Shown: positions 1 through 8,690 of the stretch, in pieces
Layout: each line of letters starts with the position of its first letter
Position numbering within the stretch: the stretch's first letter is position 1
Assembly: GCA_002162925.1 (NCBI GenBank)
Contig: MABC01000054.1
Location: forward strand, 1 to 64,000
Length of the DNA stretch: 64,000 nt
Origin: Thalassotalea sp. 42_200_T64
GTDB lineage: Bacteria; Pseudomonadota; Gammaproteobacteria; Enterobacterales; Alteromonadaceae
Reading direction: 5' to 3'
Position numbers and translations under genes: made by a program
The notes under the pieces: model-generated
Seen by the model: the letters and a program-made list of their open reading frames with translations, nothing else
Databases searched by the model: none
Told to the model about the DNA's origin: nothing

Positions 1-56
1 GATTCTACAAACCTTTTTACTGCGGCTTCTTTAAAAGCTAATGAATATTTACTCAT
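1..56 (-). mobile_element. 5' end of a probable transposase OrfA (IS3-like), truncated by window edge; IS end possibly near 110
   Basis: Minus-strand ATG at 56 gives MSKYSLAFKEAAVKRFVES, resembling the N-terminal HTH of IS3-family OrfA; only 19 codons visible. Confidence 0.35.
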
Positions 57-329
57 GTTAATCGTTACCATCCCCTGTGAAATTATTGAGGCGACAACTA
101 TCCTGACACAGGGGGAGGTTTGTAACATGGAAGTATTTATCCACGGCAGGCAGGGAGCCTTTAGAGTGGGTTTTAATTCAGGGATTAATTAACTTAGAAT
201 TGCCATGGACCACTCTTCCACATCCTCGGCAATTGCTCCCTGCATTGCCCTAATACACAACATCCATGTCGTAATGTGACCGTGGCATTCATTACATCCT
301 GTAAATCATGGTTTCAATTCTGTTGGGCA

Positions 330-421
330 AAAAAAAACCGACTACACAAATGCGCAGTCGGTAAGAAGCTTTTGGGGAAGCTAAAAACAAAAGTTATTAC
401 AACAAGAATTCCGTTAGGAAT
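330..421 (-). ncRNA. putative small RNA, copy 1 (intrinsic terminator, two upstream hairpins)
   Basis: Minus strand: -35 TTTACA (456-451), 17-nt spacer, -10 TAAACT (433-428), hairpins ATTCC-TAAC-GGAAT and AGCTT-N-AAGCT, then CCGACTGCGC-ATTT-GTGTAGTCGG followed by a T-run. Confidence 0.6.
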
Positions 422-431
422 GGATGTAGTT

Positions 432-447
432 TAGAGTGTTCACTCTA
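432..447. promoter_or_regulatory. palindrome TAGAGTG-TT-CACTCTA between predicted -35 and -10 of sRNA copy 1
   Basis: 7-bp perfect inverted arms inside the promoter spacer; repeated at 904-919. Confidence 0.5.
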
Positions 448-800
448 GTTTGTAAAGTATTTATTCTAAGTTTTATTACATTTTTACAGCTAAATTGAAA
501 AAAAATGCGATTAAATCTACTTTTTTTGCTGTTTTTAAGTCTGATCGTGTAATTTTGTTACATTTAATTGCTTTCTTGCAGCCCTTGTTAATATGGGCTT
601 ATAGGTTTTACTTCGCTTAGCTTTACTTAGATCAAGGTGGTTTTAGCCAATTTCTGTATTGTTTCAAAAATCAAACTGAACTCTGTCAAAATACTGTACT
701 ACTAGGTCATTTCTATGAAAGCAACACCATATAACCTTTTCCTAGGAGTCGATCTTGAAACCTCCATGTAAGTTCGACATGATTTCATCCCTGAAACCAA

Positions 801-893
801 AAAAAAAACCGACGGCACAAATGTGCAGTCGGTAAGAAGCTTTTGGGGAAGCTAAAAAACAAAAGTTATTACAACAAGAATTCCGTTAGGAAT
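801..893 (-). ncRNA. putative small RNA, copy 2 (near-identical to copy 1)
   Basis: Same promoter (-35 928-923, -10 905-900), same hairpins and terminator CCGACTGCAC-ATTT-GTGCCGTCGG plus T-run. Confidence 0.6.
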
Positions 894-903
894 GGATGTA
901 GTT

Positions 904-919
904 TAGAGTGTTCACTCTA
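904..919. promoter_or_regulatory. palindrome TAGAGTG-TT-CACTCTA between predicted -35 and -10 of sRNA copy 2
   Basis: Identical to 432-447. Confidence 0.5.
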
Positions 920-970
920 GTTTGTAAAGTATTTATTCTAAGTTTTATTACATTTTGTTAAAAATAAATT

Positions 971-1001
971 AAAAAAACAGGCTGAATAGCCTGTTTTTTT
1001 G
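971..1001. terminator. intrinsic terminator downstream of polA
   Basis: AAAAAAACAGGCT-GAAT-AGCCTGTTTTTTT. Confidence 0.85.
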
Positions 1002-1034
1002 AATTTAATCGTTAATTTTGTAGTTTTATTACAT

Positions 1035-3794
1035 TTAGTGCGCTTGTTGCCAGTTATCGCCGCTACCAGCTTCAGAGATTAATGGCACATCTAATTGCAC
1101 CGCATTGTCCATAATTTCCACTAATTTTTGGGTGGTTTCAGAAAGTATGCTTTCTTCCACTTCAAAAATAAGCTCATCGTGCACTTGCATGGTCATTTTT
1201 ATCCGTGGATCATTGCTTTCTAGCAACCATTTATCCACTGCGATCATCGCCTTTTTGATAATATCAGCAGCAGTGCCTTGCATCGGCGCATTTATTGCGG
1301 CGCGTTCGGCCGCTTTTCTACGCGCCCCATTTTTCGATTTTATTTCCGGTAAAAATAAGCGACGACCATACAAGGTTTCAACATAGCCTTGCTCACTGGC
1401 AAGTTGTCGCGTGTCTTCCATGTAAGTGAGCACCCCAGGGTAACGTTCAAAGTATTTGTCCATGTAATCCTGGGCTTTGCCACGATTAATACCTAACTGT
1501 TTAGATAAGCCAAACGCCGACATGCCATAAATTAAACCAAAGTTAATGGCCTTGGCGCTGCGGCGATGATCACTGGTTACTTCGTCAAGCGGCAAAGCAA
1601 AAATCTCGGCGGCAGTCGCCTGGTGAATGTCTCGACCTTCGGCAAAGGCCGTTAGCAAACCTTTATCGTTTGATAGATGCGCCATTATGCGTAATTCAAT
1701 TTGCGAGTAATCTATTGCCAATATTTTATAGCCTTGCGGGGCGATAAAGGCGAGACGAATTTTTTTGCCTTCTTCCGAGCGGATTGGAATGTTTTGTAAA
1801 TTTGGATCGGTTGACGATAAACGTCCGGTTGCGGTCACTGCCTGATGATACGAGGTATGCACACGGCCCGATTTACTATCCACCATCAGGGGCAGTTTAT
1901 CGGTATAAGTCGATTTCAGCTTAGCCAAACTTCGGTGTTCTAGAATTAATTTCGGTAATGGATAATCAAGGGCGAGCTCCTGCAATACATCTTCGGCAGT
2001 CGATGGCGCACCTTTGGGGGTTTTCTTAATCACCGGAATGCCTTGCTCTTCAAACAAGATGGTTTGTAATTGTTTCGGCGAGCTCAAATTAAAGCTTTTG
2101 CCGGCAAGGTTATGGGCTTGTATTTCCAATTCATCTAAACGGATGCCGATATGATGGCTCTGTTCATTGAGCATGTCAGCATCGATCAATACACCGGTTT
2201 GTTCCATCCGCGCCAAAACCGGCATTAACGGCATTTCGATGTCAGTGAATACTTGTTGTTGTTTTGTATTTTTTTCCAGTTTTGGCCAAAGGACCTGATG
2301 CAGGCGTAGGGTGATATCGGCATCTTCTGCGGCATAATGGCCCGCTTTTTCAATCTCAATTTGATTAAAGGTCAGCTGTTTCTTCCCTTTGCCGGCAATA
2401 TCTTCAAAATGTACGGTTTTATAGCCTAAATATTTTTGTGCTAAGGCATCCATATTATGACGTGTTGCGACACTGTTATAGCAATATGACTCTAACATGG
2501 TATCAAAGCCGACCCCTTTAATTTCAATGTCATAGTGACTCAGTACATTGGCATCGTACTTTAAGTTTTGACCAATTTTTAAAATGCTTTCACTTTCCAG
2601 TAATGGCTTAAATTGCTCTAACACCCAGTTCAGGTCAAGCTGCTCTGGCGCATCCAGGTAGTCATGCGCTAAAGGAACATAAGCGGTTTTGCCGGCTTCA
2701 ATGGCAAAAGATAAGCCAACCAGTTCCGCCTGCATATAATTAACGCTAGTGGTTTCGGTATCAAAAGCAAAGGCACTGCAACTGGCAAGCTTATCTAGCC
2801 AGGTTTGTAAATCCGCTTTTGTTAACACAATATCGTAGTCACTATCTATTGCGTCTGGAATGTCGTCCTCTTCATCATCGCTTGGCTTCGCACTTGTTGC
2901 TGCCGGCGTTGCCGCGCTGTCATTGTTACCACTGCCTTTGTCGAGATCGGCTAATAATCGCTTTAATTCAAACTGAGTATACATTTCACGCAAGGTTTCA
3001 GTATCGGCTTCACCTGCAACTATCTCGTTCAGCGGCTGTTCAAGTTCAACGTCTAATTTGATCGTAGCCAGCTCATACGATAACGGTAATTGTGTTAATG
3101 CCGCTCTTAGATTCTCACCAATTTTACCTTTTACCTTGTCGGCGTTGCTCATTACCTTATCTAATGTTTGATGTTCGGTTAACCATTTTACCGCCGTTTT
3201 CGGGCCACATTTTTCAACACCAGGAATGTTATCGACTTTATCGCCCATTAACGCCAGGTAATCGATGATTTGATCGGGACGAACGCCAAACTTTTCGTTA
3301 ACTCCGGCGACATCCATGGCAACATTGGTCATGGTATTAATCAAAGTGACATGTTCAGTCACCAATTGCGCCATATCTTTATCACCGGTGGAGATCACGG
3401 TTTCCAGACCTTGTTCACTGGCTTGCTGTGCCAGAGTACCAATAACGTCATCAGCCTCAACATCGGGAATGACCAGTAAGGGTAAGCCCATCGCTTTGAT
3501 AATTTTGTGCAATGGTTCAATTTGACAACGTAAATCATCCGGCATTGGCGGCCGGTTGGCTTTATATTCCGGGTATAAATCATTGCGGAAGGTTTTCCCT
3601 TTGGCATCAAAAATCACCACGACTTTACCGTTAGGGTAGTCTTTATTGAGACTGTTAATCATGTTTAATACGCCAGTAATAGCGCCAGTAGGGTGTCCGT
3701 CTTTGGTCGAAAGTGCTTGTAAATAAGGCACGTAATAAGCACGAAATAAATAAGACGAACCGTCAACAAGAATATAAGGGGAGGATTGAGTCAT
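1035..3794 (-). CDS. polA: DNA polymerase I
   Basis: Full-length 919 aa; 5'-3' exonuclease N-terminus, 3'-5' exonuclease, and pol motifs (DYSQIELRIMAHLS, QVHDELIFEV). Confidence 0.98.
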   Translation of the reverse strand: MTQSSPYILVDGSSYLFRAYYVPYLQALSTKDGHPTGAITGVLNMINSLNKDYPNGKVVVIFDAKGKTFRNDLYPEYKANRPPMPDDLRCQIEPLHKIIKAMGLPLLVIPDVEADDVIGTLAQQASEQGLETVISTGDKDMAQLVTEHVTLINTMTNVAMDVAGVNEKFGVRPDQIIDYLALMGDKVDNIPGVEKCGPKTAVKWLTEHQTLDKVMSNADKVKGKIGENLRAALTQLPLSYELATIKLDVELEQPLNEIVAGEADTETLREMYTQFELKRLLADLDKGSGNNDSAATPAATSAKPSDDEEDDIPDAIDSDYDIVLTKADLQTWLDKLASCSAFAFDTETTSVNYMQAELVGLSFAIEAGKTAYVPLAHDYLDAPEQLDLNWVLEQFKPLLESESILKIGQNLKYDANVLSHYDIEIKGVGFDTMLESYCYNSVATRHNMDALAQKYLGYKTVHFEDIAGKGKKQLTFNQIEIEKAGHYAAEDADITLRLHQVLWPKLEKNTKQQQVFTDIEMPLMPVLARMEQTGVLIDADMLNEQSHHIGIRLDELEIQAHNLAGKSFNLSSPKQLQTILFEEQGIPVIKKTPKGAPSTAEDVLQELALDYPLPKLILEHRSLAKLKSTYTDKLPLMVDSKSGRVHTSYHQAVTATGRLSSTDPNLQNIPIRSEEGKKIRLAFIAPQGYKILAIDYSQIELRIMAHLSNDKGLLTAFAEGRDIHQATAAEIFALPLDEVTSDHRRSAKAINFGLIYGMSAFGLSKQLGINRGKAQDYMDKYFERYPGVLTYMEDTRQLASEQGYVETLYGRRLFLPEIKSKNGARRKAAERAAINAPMQGTAADIIKKAMIAVDKWLLESNDPRIKMTMQVHDELIFEVEESILSETTQKLVEIMDNAVQLDVPLISEAGSGDNWQQAH

Positions 3795-4267
3795 GATTTT
3801 TTTCTATAGATGTTAAATGAAAAGGAAAGCCGAATTAAGGCCTATACCAACTTGGTATTTTACCAAGAGTGGTAGAATGCCACAGTTAGCGAGTACTGAC
3901 TATAAGAAAAAGGTGAAAAAGCGATAAGCCTGTGGATAACTCTGTTGAAGGAATTGCTAACGCCACCTGCCATAACAAAAAAATGGTAAGTGTATCTGGC
4001 CTGTAAGGCTTGATCATTATGATGTTCGGAATTTTACAGCTACCGTTTCTATTTATTATTATTGGTAAAATAGATGTGGATAATTTTTCCTTAAATACTC
4101 ATAGGTGAACAAATTTGATACATGTTTTTCCTAAAAGCGACAACGATAGTAGCAGAAAGACCTTTGAAAACAAACGATTTATTATTGATTTTTAATTAAA
4201 TAAAGTAATCAGTAAACCTCTATTTAAACTAAAAAAATGATTCCCCTTATAGGCCAAGGCTTACAGT

Positions 4268-4304
4268 AAAGCCCGGGTAAATTTTTCATTTTTACCCGGG
4301 CTTT
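4268..4304. terminator. intrinsic terminator (gor)
   Basis: AAAGCCCGGGTAAA-N-TTTACCCGGGCTTT. Confidence 0.8.
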
Positions 4305-4369
4305 GTTAAATTGAGGTTAAGTCGTAAGGCTTAACGTTAGCCTAACGATATTTGCTTTAATACGATGAA

Positions 4370-5719
4370 TTATCGCATAGTAACAAACTCTTCCGCCGCG
4401 GTTGGATGAATGGCCACGGTATTGTCAAAATCGGCCTTGGTTGCCCCCATTTTCAACGCCACCGCAAAGCCTTGCAGCATTTCGTCACTGCCTAAGCCAA
4501 TGCAATGCATGCCAATGATTTTTTCATTGCCGCCCTGACAGATAAGCTTCATTCGACACGGCTGGCGATGTTGGGTAACGGCGGTATACATTGAGGTAAA
4601 TTGTGAGGTGTAAACGGTAATGTCGTCATCACCAAATTCGGCCACGGCTTGTTGTTCGGTTAAGCCGATAGTGCCAATGGTTGGATGCGAAAACACCACG
4701 GTTGGGATCAGGTTATAGTCTAAATGTTCATCGGTTTTGCCATTGAACAAGCGTTCCGATAAACGCCGTCCTGCCGCCACCGCAACCGGGGTTAACTGAG
4801 CTCTGCCAGTATTGTCGCCAACGGCATACATGTTTGCCACACTGGTGTTTTGAAATTTATCGGTATCGACAAAGCCGCGTTGGTTAAGTTCGATGCCGGT
4901 AGCGGCAATATTGATACCATCGGTCGAAGGCTCGCGACCAATGGCCCATATTATGGTATCTACGGTTATCGCTTCACCATTTTCAAGCTCAAGCGTTAAA
5001 CTGCCATCGGCATTTTTAATCACTTCTTTCGGCGTACAATGGGTTTTCAGGGTTGGCCCTTCGGTCGCCATGATCTCCACCAAGGTCTCAGACATCATCT
5101 CGTCAAAATCGCGTAATGGCTTGTGCTTGCGCACTAGCAGCGTGGTTTCACTGCCTAAGGCATTCAACACACCGGCAATTTCTACGGCGATATAACCGGC
5201 ACCAACCACAGCCACCCGCTTCGGTTGTTCATTTAAGGCAAAAAAGCCATCCGAGGTGATGCCATGCTCACTACCGGGAATATCTGGAATGGTCGGGCGA
5301 CCACCGGTAGCAATTAAAATATGCTCGGCAGTATAGGTTTCACCATTCACTTCAATGGTATGTTTATCAACAAACTTGCCAAAACCGTTGATCACGGTAA
5401 CGTTGTTTTTCGCTAGCACAGTATCGTAAGAACTATGAATACGGGAAATGTAAGCCTGTCGGCTTGCGACTAATTTTGCCCAATTTAATTTGCCGGCAGT
5501 TAAATTAAAACCGTAATCTTCTGAGTAATGCACCGCATCGGCAATTTGCCCGGCATACCACATCACTTTTTTCGGAACACAGCCAACATTGACGCAGGTG
5601 CCTCCTAACGCTTTCGCTTCAATTAAGGCACACTTTTTACCATGCATGGCGGCACGGTTAATCGAGGCAATTCCGCCACTGCCTGCGCCTAAAGCTATAT
5701 AATCAAAATGTTGGCTCAT
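4370..5719 (-). CDS. gorA: glutathione-disulfide reductase
   Basis: [13 protein letters not shown] redox motif, FAD and NAD motifs, C-terminal [10 protein letters not shown]. Confidence 0.95.
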   Translation of the reverse strand: MSQHFDYIALGAGSGGIASINRAAMHGKKCALIEAKALGGTCVNVGCVPKKVMWYAGQIADAVHYSEDYGFNLTAGKLNWAKLVASRQAYISRIHSSYDTVLAKNNVTVINGFGKFVDKHTIEVNGETYTAEHILIATGGRPTIPDIPGSEHGITSDGFFALNEQPKRVAVVGAGYIAVEIAGVLNALGSETTLLVRKHKPLRDFDEMMSETLVEIMATEGPTLKTHCTPKEVIKNADGSLTLELENGEAITVDTIIWAIGREPSTDGINIAATGIELNQRGFVDTDKFQNTSVANMYAVGDNTGRAQLTPVAVAAGRRLSERLFNGKTDEHLDYNLIPTVVFSHPTIGTIGLTEQQAVAEFGDDDITVYTSQFTSMYTAVTQHRQPCRMKLICQGGNEKIIGMHCIGLGSDEMLQGFAVALKMGATKADFDNTVAIHPTAAEEFVTMR

Positions 5720-5979
5720 AATAATTCCTAAATAGATTTTTAAATAATCAAGATGTCTTTAATCATTGTGGCAAACAGCCAAATTTTCAACCAATGGCGG
5801 ATGATTTTCTCTTGTCTTTAACAAAGGGGACCATTATTTAACTGAGTTATGTAAGGAGACTATGTAAGGAACTATGTAAGGGAAATATGCAGGCTTTTTC
5901 TTCGCCTTCCCTTGAATAATCGCTTAATCGTGCTTATCTCTAGTATTACTAGTCATTCCTATCAATAGTAAGAAGCATT

Positions 5980-8028
5980 ATGAGCAACCCATTAATCGCG
6001 CAACCTGGTCTTCCTGAGTTTTCAAAAATTAAGCCCGAGCACATCAAGCCGGCAGTAGAGCAAGCCATTAACGATTGCAAAACCGCCATCGCCGAGGTGG
6101 TTGCCACAAAAGGCCCATTCACCTGGCAAAATCTGGTTGCCAGCATTGATGCGGTGGATGATAGATTAGAAAAAATATGGTCACCAGTGTCGCACATCAA
6201 TGCGGTGGTCAATAGCGATGAACTTCGTGATGCTCATGATTGCTGTTTGCCAATGTTATCGGAATACGGCACTTGGGTAGGGCAACATGAAGGCTTGTTT
6301 AATGCCTACCAGCAAATTCATCGCAGCGATGAATTTGTCACATTAGATAAGGCACAACAAAAAGTTATCACCAATGCGCTGCGCGATTTTAAACTGTCAG
6401 GCATCGCCTTAAACGCAAGCGATAAAATTCGCTATGGTGAAATTCAAACCAAGCTGTCTGAGCTCGCCTCAAAATTCAGCAATAATTTGCTCGATGCCAC
6501 CGGTGCATTTTTGGTGAACATTACCGATGAAGATGAATTGGCCGGCCTGCCGGAAAGTGCCTTAGCGGGTGCCAAACAACTGGCCGAATCGCAAGATAAG
6601 CCAGGTTGGCTGTTTACCCTGGATATTCCAAGTTATTTACCGGTAATGATGTACTGTGATAATGCCAAATTGCGTGAGCAACTATACGTTGGGTACGTAA
6701 CCCGTGCCTCTGATCAAGGACCGAGTGCCGGCGAGTTTGATAACTCAGCGATCATGAGTGAAACCCTGGCGTTGCGTCATGAAATTGCCCGGCTGTTAGG
6801 CTTTAATAACTTTGCCGAAGAGTCATTGGCCACTAAAATGGCGGAAAATATCGAACAGGTATTTGGCTTTTTGGAAGATTTGGCAGAAAAATCGAAACAT
6901 CAGGGCCATGAAGACTTACAGCAACTGCAAGACTTTGCCAAAACCGAATTTGCCATTAGTGAGTTACAGCCCTGGGATCTGGCCTACTATTCGGAAAAAT
7001 TGAAACAAGCTAAGTTTGCCATTTCGGATGAAGACTTACGTCCGTATTTCCCCGAAGATAAAGTGGTGCTCGGCTTATTTGAAGTGGTAAATCGCTTATA
7101 CGGGTTAACCATTAAACCGCGTGACGGCGTTGACGTCTGGCATAAGGATGCCAGCTTCTTTGACGTCTACGATGTGGATGATAACTTACGCGGCAGTTTT
7201 TACCTGGATTTATACGCCCGCGATAAAAAGCGCGGTGGCGCCTGGATGGCTGACTGTGTTGGTCGTCGGCAGTTAAACGATGGCAGTGTACAACTGCCGG
7301 TGGCATTTTTAACCTGTAACTTCACCAAACCGGTTGGCGCTAAACCGGCATTATTTACTCATGACGAAGTGGTGACGCTATTTCATGAATTTGGCCATGG
7401 ATTACACCACATGCTGACGCAAATTAATGCTGCAGGTGTAGCCGGTATCAACGGCGTGCCCTGGGACGCGGTGGAATTGCCCAGTCAGTTTTTGGAAAAC
7501 TGGTGCTGGGAGCCCGAAGCGCTGGTGTTTTTATCGTCGCATTTTGAAACTCACGAGCCTTTGCCACAAGCGATGCTGGATAAAATGCTGGCGGCGAAAA
7601 ACTTCCAGTCGGCGATGCAAATGCTACGACAATTAGAATTCAGTATTTTCGATTTTAGAATTCACGCCGACTATGACAGCGACTATGACGCTGGCGATCA
7701 AATTCAGTCGATACTGGATCAAGTACGTGAGCAATATGCGGTGGTAAAAGCGCCGGGATTTAATCGTTTTCAGCACAGTTTTGGCCATATTTTTGCCGGT
7801 GGCTATGCGGCTGGATATTACTCGTATAAATGGGCGGAAGTATTATCGGCCGATGCCTATTCGCGTTTTGAAGAAGAAGGGGTATTTAACCGTGACACCG
7901 GCAAAGCGTTCCTCGAATGTGTGTTGGAGAAAGGCGGTTCAGATGAGCCGATGGCGTTATTTAAGGCATTTCGTGGCCGTGAACCGCGAGTAGATGCACT
8001 GCTTCGGCATTGTGGTATTGATGGGTAA
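5980..8028 (+). CDS. prlC: oligopeptidase A (M3 metallopeptidase)
   Basis: HEFGHGLHHML zinc motif, 682 aa M3 family architecture. Confidence 0.95.
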   Translation: MSNPLIAQPGLPEFSKIKPEHIKPAVEQAINDCKTAIAEVVATKGPFTWQNLVASIDAVDDRLEKIWSPVSHINAVVNSDELRDAHDCCLPMLSEYGTWVGQHEGLFNAYQQIHRSDEFVTLDKAQQKVITNALRDFKLSGIALNASDKIRYGEIQTKLSELASKFSNNLLDATGAFLVNITDEDELAGLPESALAGAKQLAESQDKPGWLFTLDIPSYLPVMMYCDNAKLREQLYVGYVTRASDQGPSAGEFDNSAIMSETLALRHEIARLLGFNNFAEESLATKMAENIEQVFGFLEDLAEKSKHQGHEDLQQLQDFAKTEFAISELQPWDLAYYSEKLKQAKFAISDEDLRPYFPEDKVVLGLFEVVNRLYGLTIKPRDGVDVWHKDASFFDVYDVDDNLRGSFYLDLYARDKKRGGAWMADCVGRRQLNDGSVQLPVAFLTCNFTKPVGAKPALFTHDEVVTLFHEFGHGLHHMLTQINAAGVAGINGVPWDAVELPSQFLENWCWEPEALVFLSSHFETHEPLPQAMLDKMLAAKNFQSAMQMLRQLEFSIFDFRIHADYDSDYDAGDQIQSILDQVREQYAVVKAPGFNRFQHSFGHIFAGGYAAGYYSYKWAEVLSADAYSRFEEEGVFNRDTGKAFLECVLEKGGSDEPMALFKAFRGREPRVDALLRHCGIDG

Positions 8029-8068
8029 AAGTTAAAAGTTAAAAGTTAAAAGTTAAAAGCTAAAAGCT
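8027..8068 (+). repeat. heptanucleotide tandem repeat AAAAGTT/AAAAGCT x6
   Basis: Six tandem 7-bp units starting inside the prlC stop codon. Confidence 0.9.
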
Positions 8069-8185
8069 TCAAGCTAGGAGTATGGATCTTTCAGCTTGCA
8101 GCTTAGAACTTGCAGCTTGAGGCTTCAATACTCCTCACTTGCCACCACATAGGTTAAGGTGATGAGTCACTGAATTAACAAAGAA

Positions 8186-8650
8186 TTACCAGCAGTCAGT
8201 ATTGGCACTGCCACTGCTGGTTTTTGCGCTGCGCTGGTTGCGAGAGTTGATGGTAAAACTGATGCAGTCTTTATCTTTCGCCTGACTCGTGCCCGATTTT
8301 GCCGTTGCCGTTACGGCAAAGCTTGTGGCGATTGAGCCGGTGGGTCCGGCTTTCGCGGTCAAGGTGTAGTTATTTTCAGAGCTTTCAGTGGAACTGTTTT
8401 TGAGTCCGCTGCTAATGTCTGTGGTGTAACTGCCTTTTTGAATAAAGTATTTTTCCTGGGCAACCGCTAGTCGCATTAGCGTTTCTTTGGCATCGGTGCG
8501 TTTACTCTTTCGCGTTTGCTCACTGAAACCTGGGTAGGCTACCGAGGCAAGAATGCCAACGATAGCCACCACGATCAACACTTCAATTAAGCTAAAGCCG
8601 CTCATTTGCGGTTGCTGACGTTGTGCTGTTGTTATTCGCATCATTACCAC
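8186..8650 (-). CDS. pilE: type IV pilin PilE-like
   Basis: Prepilin motif GFSLIEVLIVVAIVGILASVAYP; C-terminal Cys pair; follows pilY1. Confidence 0.85.
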   Translation of the reverse strand: MVMMRITTAQRQQPQMSGFSLIEVLIVVAIVGILASVAYPGFSEQTRKSKRTDAKETLMRLAVAQEKYFIQKGSYTTDISSGLKNSSTESSENNYTLTAKAGPTGSIATSFAVTATAKSGTSQAKDKDCISFTINSRNQRSAKTSSGSANTDCW

Positions 8651-8690
8651 TACCTTCTAATACGCATTATTTACGGATTGTTCTTTACAG

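Larger units (their letters stand above)
329..484. repeat. direct repeat copy 1 (~155 bp)
   Basis: Near-identical to 799-956: one indel plus a few differences in the terminator stem. Confidence 0.9.
799..956. repeat. direct repeat copy 2 (~155 bp)
   Basis: See copy 1. Confidence 0.9.

Noticed and set aside
329-956. Spot 42 (spf) RNA downstream of polA
   Set aside because: Position fits but the predicted transcript does not resemble the conserved Spot 42 5' region; kept as an unnamed sRNA
8027-8130. CRISPR-like array after prlC
   Set aside because: Units are contiguous 7-mers with no spacers; simple tandem repeat
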